Of a stretch of DNA of 64,000 nucleotides, positions 1 to 11,269 are shown one piece after another. A model generated the notes under the pieces. That model searched no databases and was not told where the DNA came from. It saw only the letters and a list, made by a program, of their open reading frames with translations. The stretch comes from Nissolia schottii (Eukaryota; Streptophyta; Magnoliopsida; Fabales; Fabaceae). Position 1 is the stretch's first letter; each line of letters starts with the position of its first letter. Position numbers and translations under genes: made by a program. The stretch is from positions 203,530 to 267,529 of the forward strand of contig QANU01002056.1 in the NCBI GenBank assembly GCA_003254905.1, given 5' to 3'.

Positions 1-31
1 ATTCAATTTTTAGTATAATCTTGTTTGGCAG

Positions 32-262
32 GTGATTGAGGCTGGAGCTAATGCTCTGGTTGCTGGTTCTGCTGTGTTTGGAGCCAAAGATTATGCTGAA
101 GGTAAAAGAAGGGAAAAAAAAAAAATCTGTGCTTGTATGATTTGGCGTGTATTGTAATTCATGGAAATTCAATTTGGTTTTGATAATTGACATGGATTTC
201 ACTCCCTTGTAGCGATAAGAGGAATCAAAACCAGCAAAAGACCTGAACCAGTTGCTGTGTGA
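32..262 (+). CDS. RPE: Ribulose-phosphate 3-epimerase, C-terminal exons (partial)
   Basis: Interconverts ribulose 5-phosphate and xylulose 5-phosphate in the Calvin cycle and pentose phosphate pathway; plants have plastid and cytosolic forms. Two exons are seen, 32-101 and 213-262, joined by a GT-AG intron (102-212). Together they encode the last 39 residues and a TGA stop. The segment [15 protein letters not shown] is the hallmark phosphate-binding loop near the C-terminus of this TIM-barrel family. The tail after it, ending in PEPVAV, resembles plastid forms, but the N-terminus lies left of the window, so plastid targeting is inference. The 3' UTR probably covers the next few hundred bases. 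The gene points toward the RING-H2 gene on the opposite strand, with a hAT element between them. Confidence 0.9.
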
Positions 263-1135
263 AATGCCTCCATGGTATCCAATTCATTTTATGCTCCAAT
301 GTAAGCTGTTTGCCCTGTAAAGGTGTCTTCATTAAATTTTGACTTGTCATTTTTCTGATTCGGTGGTTGAAGATCAAAATTGTATACTCAAGTAAAATAA
401 TGGAAGACATTGATTATGAGCCAGTTTCAATGTGAAAATCATTTTATAATATCGTTATACACTTGTACTCCGTGACTCAATTATCTCGTGCCTGAAGGAT
501 AAACTCAATACTGAACTTTTGGTCTGAGTGAAAAACAATAATACTCAATTGGAAAGTGTTGTTGTGCTGGACATGATCTTAATCTAATTCTAATACAGAT
601 GGTTTTTCTGTGTTTGAACATGGCAGACAATATTTCATGAATAAGCAGGCCTAATGGGCACCATTCCTGGCTTGCTTGCTGTCACTACTGGCCATTGCTC
701 CTGTCTGGAAATAATTAGAAGAAAATCATTCAGTTCAAGTACGGCTGCTGCTGTGATGCATAGTTTGTGTTTAATTAATCTCTTGGAGTGTCAGAACAAG
801 TTTAGTTCAATATATGAATGAAGCTTATCTACTGCGTATCAGCTTGAACTGTCAGTGGTCACCCTCATGTTGTAAAGCTCTTGTTCTTTTTTAACAATAC
901 AAGATTCAAAGAAGACCACTTAAGATCTTTCGATGTTCTTGCTCTTAGATGCCCTAGTGATTCACACCTAGCTCTTGCAATGTCAACCTGTCAATGGCAT
1001 ATTCCTTGCCCCATGCTCTTTTATATTAATGCTACTCTCTTCATTCCTCCATTTTACCTGTCACTTTAGGTAAATTATTTTGTTCCAAAGTAGCTTGCTC
1101 TTAATGAAATTTTCTTGAAGAATGTAACCAACTTA
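263..1135. other. 3' UTR of RPE and spacer
   Basis: The first part should be the RPE 3' UTR. Short open frames here have no recognisable content and the base use is that of non-coding DNA. No repeat or RNA gene was seen before the hAT target-site duplication at 1136. Confidence 0.6.
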
Positions 1136-1466
1136 GTAGTAAGCATGGTTATTAAAATCGCGTTTTAACACGTAAAATCGTACGATTTTACGAGTTTAGG
1201 TTGTAAAATCAAGCTAACTCGGGTGTAAACTCGTTTCTGGGTAAATTCGGGTAAAATCGGTCAAACTCGTATAAAATCGCGAGTTCGTACACGATTTCAC
1301 GAGTTCATGAATTTGCAGCCAAAATTTGCCAAAACGGCGTCGTTTTTGGCTTCTAAAAGGGGCTTAGCCGCTTAGGGTTGGCTGCTGCTGCATCGACGCG
1401 TTGCCATTCTCCAATTCTCCCTCACTTCATCCTTCCTTCAATCTCCCTCACTTGCCTGCTGCTTCG

Positions 1467-1655
1467 ATCGTGCTCATGCTCGTGCTCGTGCTCGCGCCCG
1501 TGATCGTGCCATTCTGCTGGAGTTGCTTCGGTCGTGCTCGTGCTCGTGCCGTTCTGCTTCAATCGTGCCCGTGCTCGTGCCATTCTGCTTCGATCGTGCT
1601 CGTGCTCGTGCTCGTGCAGTTATGCTGCTCGTGCCATTCTGCTTTTGTTGCTCGT
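1467..1655. repeat. GTGCTC-rich minisatellite inside the hAT element
   Basis: Runs of GTGCTCGTGCTC alternate with a longer word close to GTGCCATTCTGCTTCGATC, which occurs about four times (near 1507, 1546, 1577 and 1631). The repeat keeps several frames open on both strands, giving Ala/Arg-, Val/Leu- and Ser/Cys-rich nonsense translations. These open frames are a composition effect, not evidence of a gene. Confidence 0.8.
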
Positions 1656-1865
1656 GCTTGCCAGCCACCAGGTATGAAACTCCACTGCCGCCACTGTTGA
1701 TTGATTTTGCTGTCTTTACCTGTAGAATCAATTGGTATAATTCCCTGTGTGTGTTGCCTTTTTTTGACTAAAAAACTTAGTCTTATATTCCAATAGGGAT
1801 ATTTCTATGTGCAGAGAAAAAAAATTAATTTTAATAGGGAGCTGTGAATTTTTCCAATTTGTTGA

Positions 1866-2690
1866 TGGAACAAGGAGATAGAAAATGAAATCAGGGAAGT
1901 GGATTTGATGATAAAACAAGGAAAAGATGATGAAGCCATTTTAGTTAGAAGGAAAACATTGATAAAATGTGTTGAACAAAAATATAATAACTGGAAACAA
2001 CAATCCCAGGAGAAAATGGCAAAGGAAATGGATGGGAATACGAAGTATTTCCATTCCTTGGCAAATGTCAGAAAGAAAAGGAATCTGATTCTGAAGTTGA
2101 AGGTTGGTAATAGAGAATTACACAAGCATTGTCAGATTAAGAAAGAAATTAGAGTTTTAGAAAGATCTCTATAGTGCAAATGAGGAAAATCTAGAAATTT
2201 CTATTCTGCCTGGGTTGTTAAACATGATATCTGCTAAGCAAGCGGTTGTCCTTGAAGTAATGCCAACAAGAGAAGAAATCAAAGGTGCGGTTTGGGCGTG
2301 TGACCCAACCAAATTGCCGAGTGTTGACAGGTTTAATGTCAGGTTCATCAGAAATATGTGGGCAGACATTGAGAAGGATTTCAGTGATACAATGATGAAT
2401 TTATTTGAGAATGGGATCTTGGACAAAGAGAGTAACATGACATGGGTCGTGTTAATACCCAAGATGGAAAGGGCCTGTGAAATGACTAAGTACCACCCCA
2501 TTAGTATAGTCAGATGCATATACAAGGTGATTTGGAAAGTCTTGGTTGGGATGTTGAAAGGTTTGATGCCTAGCCTCATTGGTGAGAATTAAAGTGCTTT
2601 CGTGGCTAGTCATCAGGTTCTTGATGGTGCACTAATTATGTGTAAGACTATTAAGTGGCTCAAGAGAAACAAGAAATTGCTTGTGCTTAT
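1866..2690 (+). mobile_element. LINE (L1-like) fragment: endonuclease-RT linker and start of reverse transcriptase
   Basis: The open frame 1899-2174 contains DGNTKYFHSLANVRKKRN, the linker motif found between endonuclease and reverse transcriptase in plant L1-type LINEs. The frame 2215-2592 continues with the RT N-terminal motifs: a D-F-N-V-F segment, VVLIPKMERACEMTKYHPIS and a C-x-YK-x-x-x-K-VL segment. After a stop at 2590-2592 the homology runs on as SAFVASHQVLDGALI to about 2690. The linker and RT parts are in different frames. The catalytic FADD region, the endonuclease and the 3' tail are all missing, so this is a dead internal piece. It lies wholly inside the hAT element, so it was captured or inserted there before the element's last move, or it inserted later and was trimmed. 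Confidence 0.75.
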
Positions 2691-3018
2691 AGTTTGAACT
2701 ATATTGTATGTTAGTACTTTATATTCTCCTTCTTTTAGTGTGTTTTGTTGTGAACTTGGAATGAGTATTATGTATGAATTCAACTTAAAACTCACATATT
2801 TCATATTTATTTGTGTTTTGTATGAAGTTAAAAATATTTATGGACTTCAAGTTTTATTAAATATATTTTTGTAGCATAATAATTTTTTAAAATATTTTTA
2901 AATATTTTTTTAATAATAGGTAAACTCGTACGAGTTTATGATCTGAGTTTACGATCCGAGTTTACGGAGGCTCCACGAGTTTACTTAAACTCCTGAGTTT
3001 GATAACCATGGTAGTAAG

Positions 3019-3788
3019 AGATTAAAAATTAAATAAGGGTAATCAACTAAGATTCTTTCATTAATTATTCTTGATTTTGAGTTTCTTAATACTTGTGCAT
3101 TTGTTCAAAGTAATAGATAAAAAAGAATAGAGGGATTAGTCAAGATTCAAATGTGTTTACGCATGAATCCAGGAACAACAGTCACCTTGGAAGATGAACA
3201 ACCACCAATTGAATTTACCATGCGTGAAAGAGCAATAATACACAATTGAGATAAGTGGGCAAATTACTTTATGCGCTGACAATCCAGCATCATAAATTCG
3301 TCCATGTCGTGCTATAATATCAGAACTGGCCTGATGGTAAGGGCCAGCCATTTTTGCTTAAAGTGTGTTAAATGCACGATTACACGCCACCCTCATGCAT
3401 GGCATATACCATCAAAAGATACATAGCATAGCATCAAGGTGGTATCATAAATCTATCAAATTATATGGATCTGTTAAGGTAGTGTGCCAACAACATCATA
3501 TAATTTGTTAAGTACTTCGAAACAAAAACTTCATGGTTCAGCACGTTAGTCTAGGATTCCAATAGATACAATAAATTATACATTGAACTAACATAATTAC
3601 ATCACAGAATGGTACAAAATACTAGAGATCAACTGTGCAATAGCCCCCCTACCTAATTTATGATACAATCAGAGTTTGCATATAATGAAGGATTATGAGA
3701 AGTACTAGTGAAACATATTTATGAAAAGAAATAATACAACATATACATCAACACAAAAAATATAATCCCTAAATGCCCAGGGAGCCAA
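3019..3788. other. Spacer and likely 3' UTR of the RING-H2 gene
   Basis: AT-rich DNA with no supported gene. The part nearest 3788 is probably the 3' UTR of the minus-strand RING-H2 gene. No repeat was recognised. Confidence 0.5.
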
Positions 3789-6436
3789 CTACACACCCTG
3801 TCTGCAGACAGGACAAGAATCATTCTTTGCAAGCCATTTATCCACACACATCAAGTGAAATGTATGATGACAGCGAGGTAAACATCTTGCAACTTCTCCT
3901 ACTTCAATATCCTGAAATGTTGTTCACTTCTCATTGTTAAGGTCAATAACACTACCAGTTTCATCTAAAATTCAAATGGAGGTAATGAAGCATTATGGGA
4001 AGTATTAGTGCAATCAAATGTATCTTTGTGGCCATAAAAACTCACGAGTCATGACTATCACAAACAAAATATGGTTTAATATCAGTATTTGCAATTCACT
4101 GATCATAGACTTGAGCAATCCTCCTCATTATTGCAGCATAAATATTCCTTGTTCTGTGCAATTATTCCCACTAGGCAACTTGAGAAGAAAAGAAAGGATC
4201 AGGACATAGACATATGATCATCACCTGTAAACATATTGTGCAGCAGGTATTCTCTGCCTTCATATCCTTCGAGATCACATGGTGTGGTAACTTCTTCAAT
4301 GAATCCCCTGACAATCCTCTGGATGTTACTGCACTATGAAAATCACGAATCTCATCATAGCCTGCATTAGCATGGCCAACCTGCTCGAACTAAAAACAAA
4401 TTACAATGTGTTAGAATCTAGATATTCTCATACAGACTACTAGATTACAAAATCCCAGCACAGATGACTTGTAAGAAGTAAACATCTGGAAGAAATATAG
4501 CATACAGAATAATCAACACAGAAGATTTATAAAAGTTCATTTTAGTTACAAGTAAATAAATATTTCAACCATGGCTTTTTAAAATCCAAAATAAAAATTT
4601 GATGATTTGATGGTGTCAAGTCAACTATGTCCAACTAAAGACCAATAGTTCAACACTAACAACACAATTGCATTGAAATGAATAAACTAAATATCCCTCA
4701 AACAATTGTTCACTGTGAATTCCTACTCCTAGTTTCCTCCTTCGTCTAACTTGGGTTAGAATTTTCAGAGAAATGAAAAAAAAAATCATCAATATAAATT
4801 GACTATAAGGGTACCAAGACATTGTTTGACTATACCTTTTACAAATGATTTCCTTTATCGGAACAAGCTGTGGGCTGTCAAATTCTTCTGGTTTTTTCAT
4901 ACTATGTGCTGTATTTGTTTAGATAAACCATAAACACTGATTAGCATTCTTAATTAATTTTACTAATTATGTAGTTAAAACTTCCTTTTTTTTTTCCTTT
5001 TAATGCCAGATTTCAAATGAGATATAGGTTCATGAGTTTGCAGCTGTGAAAAACTGATTTAAGGTGAATCAAAAGAAAAAGAGGCCGATTTCCAAGTCAA
5101 GAACAATGAAGATGCTCATTAAAATATCCAAGAGAAAGAGAAACAGAAAGCTGCCATTCTGCAGCTATTCATACTGCACAGGGAAAATATATAAAGTAGA
5201 AGTAGATTACTCACGGGTCTTATAAACAAGAGTGGTAACCAATTATAAACAAAATTGATATAGCCAACCCAGAGATAACCGGTGCATCTAGTTACATCAA
5301 GCGCTATTATATGCATTCACAGACACAGAAGTGGAAAGATTGAGAGAGAGAGAGTGGGGGGGGGGGGGGATTTAGAGAAATTACCTGCAAATTGTAAGCA
5401 GATAAAATAGTAGGTGTAAGTGATTCCTCTACAAGCCTCTCACGAACAAGTTCCTCGATGAAATCTGCCTGGATTTAAATGACATAATTGGTTTAAAACT
5501 ATGAACCAATACAGACACTCAGAAATCACAATCTTGGATGTTACTTAACAGGCAAGCACAGACAAGAAAAAGGAATAAATGACTCCCATGCAGAGCCATT
5601 TCAAATAAAAGGTGGCGATGTTGTGCCACGTAATTTTGCAAGTTACAAATATCACGTTACTCATAAAGAAAAGAAACAGAGGGAAAATCACGATGAAAAT
5701 GGCTACCAACCATAGATGATGTGCCACGTGCGCCAGTTTGCTCCATGCACCAATAGGCACGGGAAGCTTCCAACACCTCCACAGAGAGTATAGTGCCAGC
5801 GATGGCACCCAACGAAGCTCCCCGCAGAAAACCACTGTGAGTAGCCTTAGCTGCTAAAGCACCAGCTATAGCCCCTGCGAGGGCTCCAGCTGCAATTCAA
5901 AAACATATGACATGAGACCAACATAAGCAAACCTCACAGCCTCAGCGACAATCAAAGAGTGCGGCTACTTGCTTGGTAAACACTCAACACCCCTGTGGGA
6001 TAAAAGTTCACCAACATTGATAAACAGAAGCACCTACACCAACAATTGTCAAACTAACCAGAAATTCCACTGCCATCAATTTAAGTCACAAAATTGAAAA
6101 ATAAAAATTTGCAGACAATTCAGGGGAAAAAACAGATTCTCGTGATTCCGTTCCTTCCTAACAGCAAGCTCGTGAATAACATTGAAATCAAAAGCAAAAC
6201 ATTAAAAGTCTCTAACTTTAGGGCAACCCCATAATTTAATTCACGCCCCACTATGCAAAACAGAGATATGGTGATGCATATAAACCAGTTTAATCACGCT
6301 AATGAAATTAAAACTAAAACGAAAAAGAAAGAACGACGAACAAGTACCAATTACCAATGGCAAAACATCCGGTGAGAGCTCCAGAGATGGCTAATAATAT
6401 GAATTTGGAGAAGGAGCGAAATCCAGCAGGTTCCAT
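3789..6436 (-). CDS. NEP1-interacting protein-like RING-H2 E3 ligase, membrane anchored
   Basis: Probable ubiquitin E3 ligase of the NIP/ATL group, anchored in a membrane; Arabidopsis NIP1 and NIP2 bind the plastid RNA polymerase NEP at the thylakoid. Exons in coding order: 6355-6436, 5711-5889, 5385-5468, 4225-4389, 3789-3911. They add to 633 nt, a 210-residue protein, the usual family length. Residues 1-80 are Gly/Ala-rich and hydrophobic, with [20 protein letters not shown] matching the NIP N-terminus. The RING-H2 finger is at the C-terminal end: C165, C168, C184, H186, H189, C192, C203, C206, with the conserved W196 and the ending CPVCRQGV. Exon 2 ends at a weak donor, GTTGGT, with a second GT four bases on; only the first keeps frame. 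A (GA)n and 14-G run lies in the intron at 5342-5369. The family is clear; NEP binding and plastid location are by analogy. Confidence 0.9.
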
Positions 6437-7612
6437 GATCGAATCGGTGTTGAGTCAGAGCTGCGGAAACTGGCAGCGTTGTTGAGCCATATAGGTAGCT
6501 TCGTCCTCTGTCCCGTTATTTTTGGGGCAACAACCCTGCGCTGTAAGGCCAGCCACGTAATATGAGAGAGAGCTAAAGGGAGGGTTTGTTGGGTCGTTTC
6601 GGATGACGAAAAAGTTTGCGGCTTTTTGGTGACGGATGATATATGCGCTACGACACGACCCAGTCCAAGGAAAAAACATGGTCTATATGGAAAAGTCAAG
6701 CCATTCACATTAATAACAATCCTGTCGTGTTCCATAACTTATGATGAGAAGGAAAGGATAATAAGGTGCACGGCTTTGCTGATTTTTTCTTGCAAGTTTG
6801 AACCACCCTTTGTGGGTTCTTTGGTTTTGATTTTTATGGGCTGCAATGGCTTGCCATAGTTATCCCTAGAGTATTACACTCTCTCTCTCTCCCTCTCTCT
6901 CTCTCCCCGTTCCATTTTTTCTCTTCATTTTCTATTCTTTAAAATTTTAAAAATATACGTAATTACTTTTTCTTATTTATATCCCTAATTGTAATCAAGC
7001 ATTTATTAGAATAGTAGATATAGAGAGAATAATAATTATATTGACAATAGAAATTTGTCTTCTTATGTATGAATAATTTTGTCATTTCGTACTCTTTTAT
7101 GCATTTATTCAAAATTTTTTTTATTTACAATTAAAAACCAGTCAACTTGTTGTCAAAAGTTTGTGCAAATGAGTTCAAAAGTTAGTGCGTCTATTTTGAA
7201 ATCCATGTGTATGATAGATAATGAGTCGACACATTTAGAGTGTGAGTGAGGAGCAAGAGAAAATGTGTAACAGTTACTTTTCGCTATTTAATGCGATACA
7301 TATCCAATTTTATTTGGTTTCCGTATTTGAAAAAGTCACATTTATTTCAAAAGTATGTGCATGTGTGTAGAAAAGTTTGTGCATTTTAGTTGTATGTCAG
7401 CTAAATATTTGTTGTACGTGTAGCATTACTTTTTTTTTTTTGAGAAAAGAAAATTTTCATTCATAAAGCAGTCTAACAACACTTACAAATAGAAAATAAT
7501 ATATTAGATCTAATATTAATAAAATTTAACACACACTTCATTCTGAACTAACAAAAAAATATGTAATTATGCTCCTTGCATGAAGATTATTGATATCTAA
7601 ACATATTTCAAA
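6437..7612. other. Upstream region of the RING-H2 gene and spacer
   Basis: The first few hundred bases should hold the 5' UTR and promoter of the minus-strand RING-H2 gene. I saw no convincing TATA box. A CT-rich microsatellite lies at 6878-6908. A poly-T run near 7431-7441 is followed by AT-rich DNA of unknown origin. No coding region is supported. Confidence 0.5.
6878..6908. repeat. (CT)n microsatellite
   Basis: An imperfect CT dinucleotide run, broken by CCC interruptions. Confidence 0.95.
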
Positions 7613-8113
7613 CAGTTATTAAACCTGACTCGATTTGATTGAGTCAATCTGAAACCTGGTGACTCGACCACCCAACCAAGCTAGTTGATAAGTTGGACTG
7701 AACAGGCATTAGACCTAGTCAACATGATCAAAACCCAATCAGACTTGGTGTGACCTTGCCGAGTTACAGTTGAACTAATCTCATGACCGCACTAGCAATA
7801 ATTTTTTGATTTACTTCCAAAAATTATACCAAGCAGGATCAAACCTACGACATTAGGAAGTGGAGCACTAGCCTATACCCCTAGGCTATGTGTTCCATTT
7901 TGCCATTATGTATAAATAATTATATAAATTATATGAAAACTTTGTTAAATTGTTAATTATTTATATTATTTTAATTATTTTATTGGACAAATTTCATTTT
8001 TAATATATTTTTATATATTTATTTAATTATATCCGATTTAACAAATGACTCAATGACCCAATGACTCAATAGGATGGCCGGGGTCAAACCTCGGACCGAG
8101 TTTAATAACTATG
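7613..8113. mobile_element. Short hAT-type element (MITE-like)
   Basis: A 501-bp element flanked by 8-bp repeats that match at 7 of 8 bases, ATTTCAAA (7605-7612) and TTTTCAAA (8114-8121). The ends share AGTTATTAAAC or GTTATTAAAC in inverted orientation: CAGTTATTAAACC on the left, CATAGTTATTAAACTC as the reverse complement of the right. The end motif is close to that of the element at 1144-3010, so they may belong to one superfamily branch. Many GACTCGA/GACTCAAT words lie near both ends. There is no coding capacity. Confidence 0.7.
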
Positions 8114-8121
8114 TTTTCAAA

Positions 8122-8984
8122 TCAAAAACCAAAACGATCAGTGTTGTAGTTTGAAGAATGCATTACCCTTTTAGATAGTGAATGTATTCTTTGAGAATTT
8201 TGCTAACAAGAGTCCTTAAAATATTTGTTAAGGAATCAATAAAAAAAACTTTGTATTGAACCAAATAAAATTTTGATGCGATCGATGTATTGAAACTATT
8301 AAAAAACTACAAATATTCTATTTTAAGTTTTTTCAAAAAATAACTTATCTTATCAATGCTTCTTATATCAAATAACTGTTCAATTTTAGTTATGCATGAT
8401 AATAATAAATATGATTGAAAAATCTTAAAATTAAAAAATTTTAATAGTACTTTATAAAATTAATTCTATTAATTTTTTATTTTCATCCATTATCGCTTAT
8501 TCACTACTTTCATCAAGTTATAAGAAAAAAAACAGCAAAGACAGATAAAAATAAATTCATTACTTTTATTAAATAAAAGTATACTAAAAAAAATATAAAA
8601 ACTAGCCATCAAATTATCGAAGGAAGAACTTAATTAATATTATCTACATTTAAAAAATAAATAATTATTTGTGAAAATATCAAAACAAAAATGTATACAA
8701 TTATTTGAAAATGAAAAAGATATATTCATCATATTTACCATAAACATGACTAGTCTTTTAGTAATTATTTATACACAAATCTCTAAATATCCAAAAAGAC
8801 GTGTAAAACCTATTATTAACCAATAATATTAGAGTAATGTTATATTTTTTATTGCCTTTTATTAATAATACTTGATAATTTTTTTATTTTGCTAAAAAAA
8901 ATATCTAGTGTTATCCATAAAAATCATGAAAAAAATTGATAGAAAGATTTTGGAGGAGGAAATAACATTCCTCATAATACTATT
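8122..8984. other. AT-rich spacer
   Basis: Very AT-rich DNA with poly-A and poly-T runs. No gene or recognisable element was seen. Confidence 0.6.
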
Positions 8985-9609
8985 ATCAACAATGGAAAAA
9001 ATTCTAAGAATAAAACATAGATTATTGACTCTTTTTAAAATGAACTAATTTAAAATTTTTTCCTTAAATAAACCAATTTTCCCATAAAGGAAGTTGATTT
9101 GAATCGACCCTCATTTTCTTCTTTTAAAAAAAAAACAGGAGTCAATTTAAATCGACTATTTTCAAAGAAAAATTCAAAAAAATATAGTCTTTCTTATTGC
9201 GTACCAAAGTTTAGGAGAAAAGTAAGGTTTCATTATATGATGTGTGTTTATGCCTGATTATGGATTGTTTTATGGATGTCTTGTTACTTGTTACGTCGTT
9301 TTTTGTTTAGTTGTTGTTACTAACTTTATTCTTTAGGAAAAAAGTAAGATTTCATTGTATGATATGCGTGTTTATGGCCCGTTTATGAATGTTTTTTTGT
9401 TGTTACTTGTTATGTCATTTTTTGTTTAGTTGTTCTTACAAACTTTATTCTTTATTCATACATAAACAAATTAGTCATAAAGAAATAAATTATTCAATAA
9501 AATGATCACATAATAAAGTAACATACATAAGTTAAGTTATACACATAAAGTTATATAAATAATTACATAAAGTTACATATAGTATATACAAAATGAAAAT
9601 AATCCTAAA

Positions 9610-11221
9610 CTATCTATCAGGGGCATCATGGTGTCGATCTTCTGGGACATGGTATTTTCCTCCCATGTGGCATGTTGGTGTGCGCCTTAGACGACTCGAG
9701 CGGCGTGGATACTCCTGTTGAGCTCCACCTAGGCCCGTCTTCACCTGGTGATCCCAGTAAAGACGGTGGAGAGATGTTGCTTGCTCCAAGGCACCAAGAA
9801 GATCCTACTCCATGATAGTTGTAACATCCCGCTTTCTCCTTAGCGGAATTTCGCTAGATAATTGTCCAAGATATTTCTAATTTCAGTTGAGCCGTTAGAA
9901 TCATGAACTCTTAGGATTTAAATTGTCTGTAGAAATATTTCTGTACATTTTCTCAAAATTCTGCAAACACTAGAACAAACCCTTTCTACCGTCTGAATAT
10001 AGCTGCGCATCTAAAATATCCGTAAAAGATATGGCTACAGATGAGAATTCACAAACACCTTAATTGAACCTAAAACCTTCCTTAGAAAAATTAGGGGATC
10101 ACAAGGACGTGATCAGAATATTTTTAGAACAGCCGTACTCGAAGTACAGGGACCGGGAACGATAAAACCGGATCAAAATTGATCTGCTGGAGACTTTTAA
10201 TTCTCGGTCACACAAGTGGCCGAGACACAAAGGCCATACACGACCAAGAAGAAGCCAAGTGTGGTCAAAGGGGTCAAAAGGTGGGTGAGTCACATGGTGA
10301 GTCATGACAAGGACATTAAGCATAAAGACAAAATAAGAGTATTTTGGGAATTTTGTCCCAAACTAGTCAAGCTGACCACAATAAGCAACCAGTCAATCCT
10401 CCCTCATTGTCTTAGTGGTTATTTTAACATGACGTCATCTGCACAACAAGAATACAATTTTCTGTTAGAAATTAATAATTCAAATACATTAATATTCATC
10501 AGCTAAAAAATAAACTAAAACATTTATTGTGCGTACCATGTAATCAATGGGAACATAGTAAGTCCAATGGGACGGGTTAGCTGGGGCATTCTCATCCATG
10601 CCCAGCAAATAAGTAGCGCAACACAACCTCTAAACTCAGTCACATTGAATTTAGTAGTGTGACACAATTTTCGATATAGAGTTGTCAGGATTGTTACTCC
10701 CTAGTTGTATCTCCTCATCTCTATCAAGTCCTCAAGCAGCATGAGAAACTTTAGGTGCACCCAGATTTCTCGATTTGTCACACAACAGGAACCTCTGATC
10801 ATGAACAGAATGTATGCCCAGGTGCACCGCAGAATCGTCAGCTCATCTGCCTGCCCTTGCCTGTACAATTGAAGGTACATTGTCTGGACCCACTTAATGT
10901 AGACACTGGCCCCCTTTTTGGACTATTGTGGGTGGCTTTCTTCGAGAAGCTCTTGACACAACGTCCACTGACTCCTGCTTCGAAGTGAGTAGCCCAATCT
11001 CTTATCCATCCAGTAACAGCTCGAGCTTTAATGGAAAGGCTGAGTATCACTGCAATGTCTTGCAGTGTGACCATGCACTCTCCATATGGTAGATGGAAAG
11101 TATGGGTCTTAGGACACCATCTCTCTACCAGGGCACTGACCAATGCCTTATCGTATTGGAATGCTGGTATGATGGGCGCAACATCCTGAAATTTGGTGGC
11201 TAGTAATCCCTGCTCCATCAA
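9610..11221 (-). pseudogene. Plant mobile domain (PMD, MAIN-like) gene, broken, inside the Mutator element
   Basis: The 5' part, 10838-11221, encodes a clear PMD: ALVERWCPKTHTFHLPYGE followed by MVTLQDIAVILSLSI, the core of the PF10536-type domain. Homology then continues in another frame through about 10540, with segments like LKFLMLLEDLIEMRRYN and LICWAWMRMP, so there is a frameshift near 10850; a TAG also falls in frame near 10700. A separate stretch, about 9610-9800, gives some 60 open codons ending QEYPRRSSRLRRTPT and HHDAPDR before a TAG at 9610-9612. This resembles the basic C-terminal tail of such proteins. An inserted sequence splits the two parts. Host MAIN/MAIL1 proteins act in silencing and genome stability; this copy is a transposon passenger and looks dead. 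Confidence 0.75.
9831..10460. mobile_element. Possible LTR-derived insertion within the PMD gene
   Basis: The segment begins TGTAACATCCCGC, a start often seen in plant LTRs, and separates two parts of the PMD gene, so it looks like a later insertion. No matching end or duplication could be fixed, and no internal retrotransposon coding sequence is present. If real, it is a solo or partial LTR fossil. Confidence 0.3.
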
Positions 11222-11269
11222 CGGATGCGACTCATGAAAACTACCGTATCATCGAATCTCCAACACACA

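Larger units (their letters stand above)
1144..3010. mobile_element. hAT-type DNA transposon, non-autonomous, carrying a LINE piece
   Basis: The ends are set by a perfect 8-bp target-site duplication GTAGTAAG at 1136-1143 and 3011-3018. The left end CATGGTTATTAAA and the reverse complement of the right end CATGGTTATCAAACTC form short inverted repeats. An 8-bp duplication and short terminal repeats with repeated subterminal motifs are typical of hAT elements. The subterminal DNA is full of CGAGTTTA/TAAACTCG words, including perfect palindromes at 1171-1192 and 2921-2938. No hAT transposase is visible. The inside holds a GTGCTC-rich minisatellite (1467-1655) and a piece of LINE coding sequence (about 1866-2690). 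The family name is inference; the boundaries are seen directly. Confidence 0.85.

Noticed and set aside
1401-1771. Overlapping frames of up to 99 codons on both strands
   Set aside because: They come from the GTGCTC minisatellite; open in several registers with no domain.
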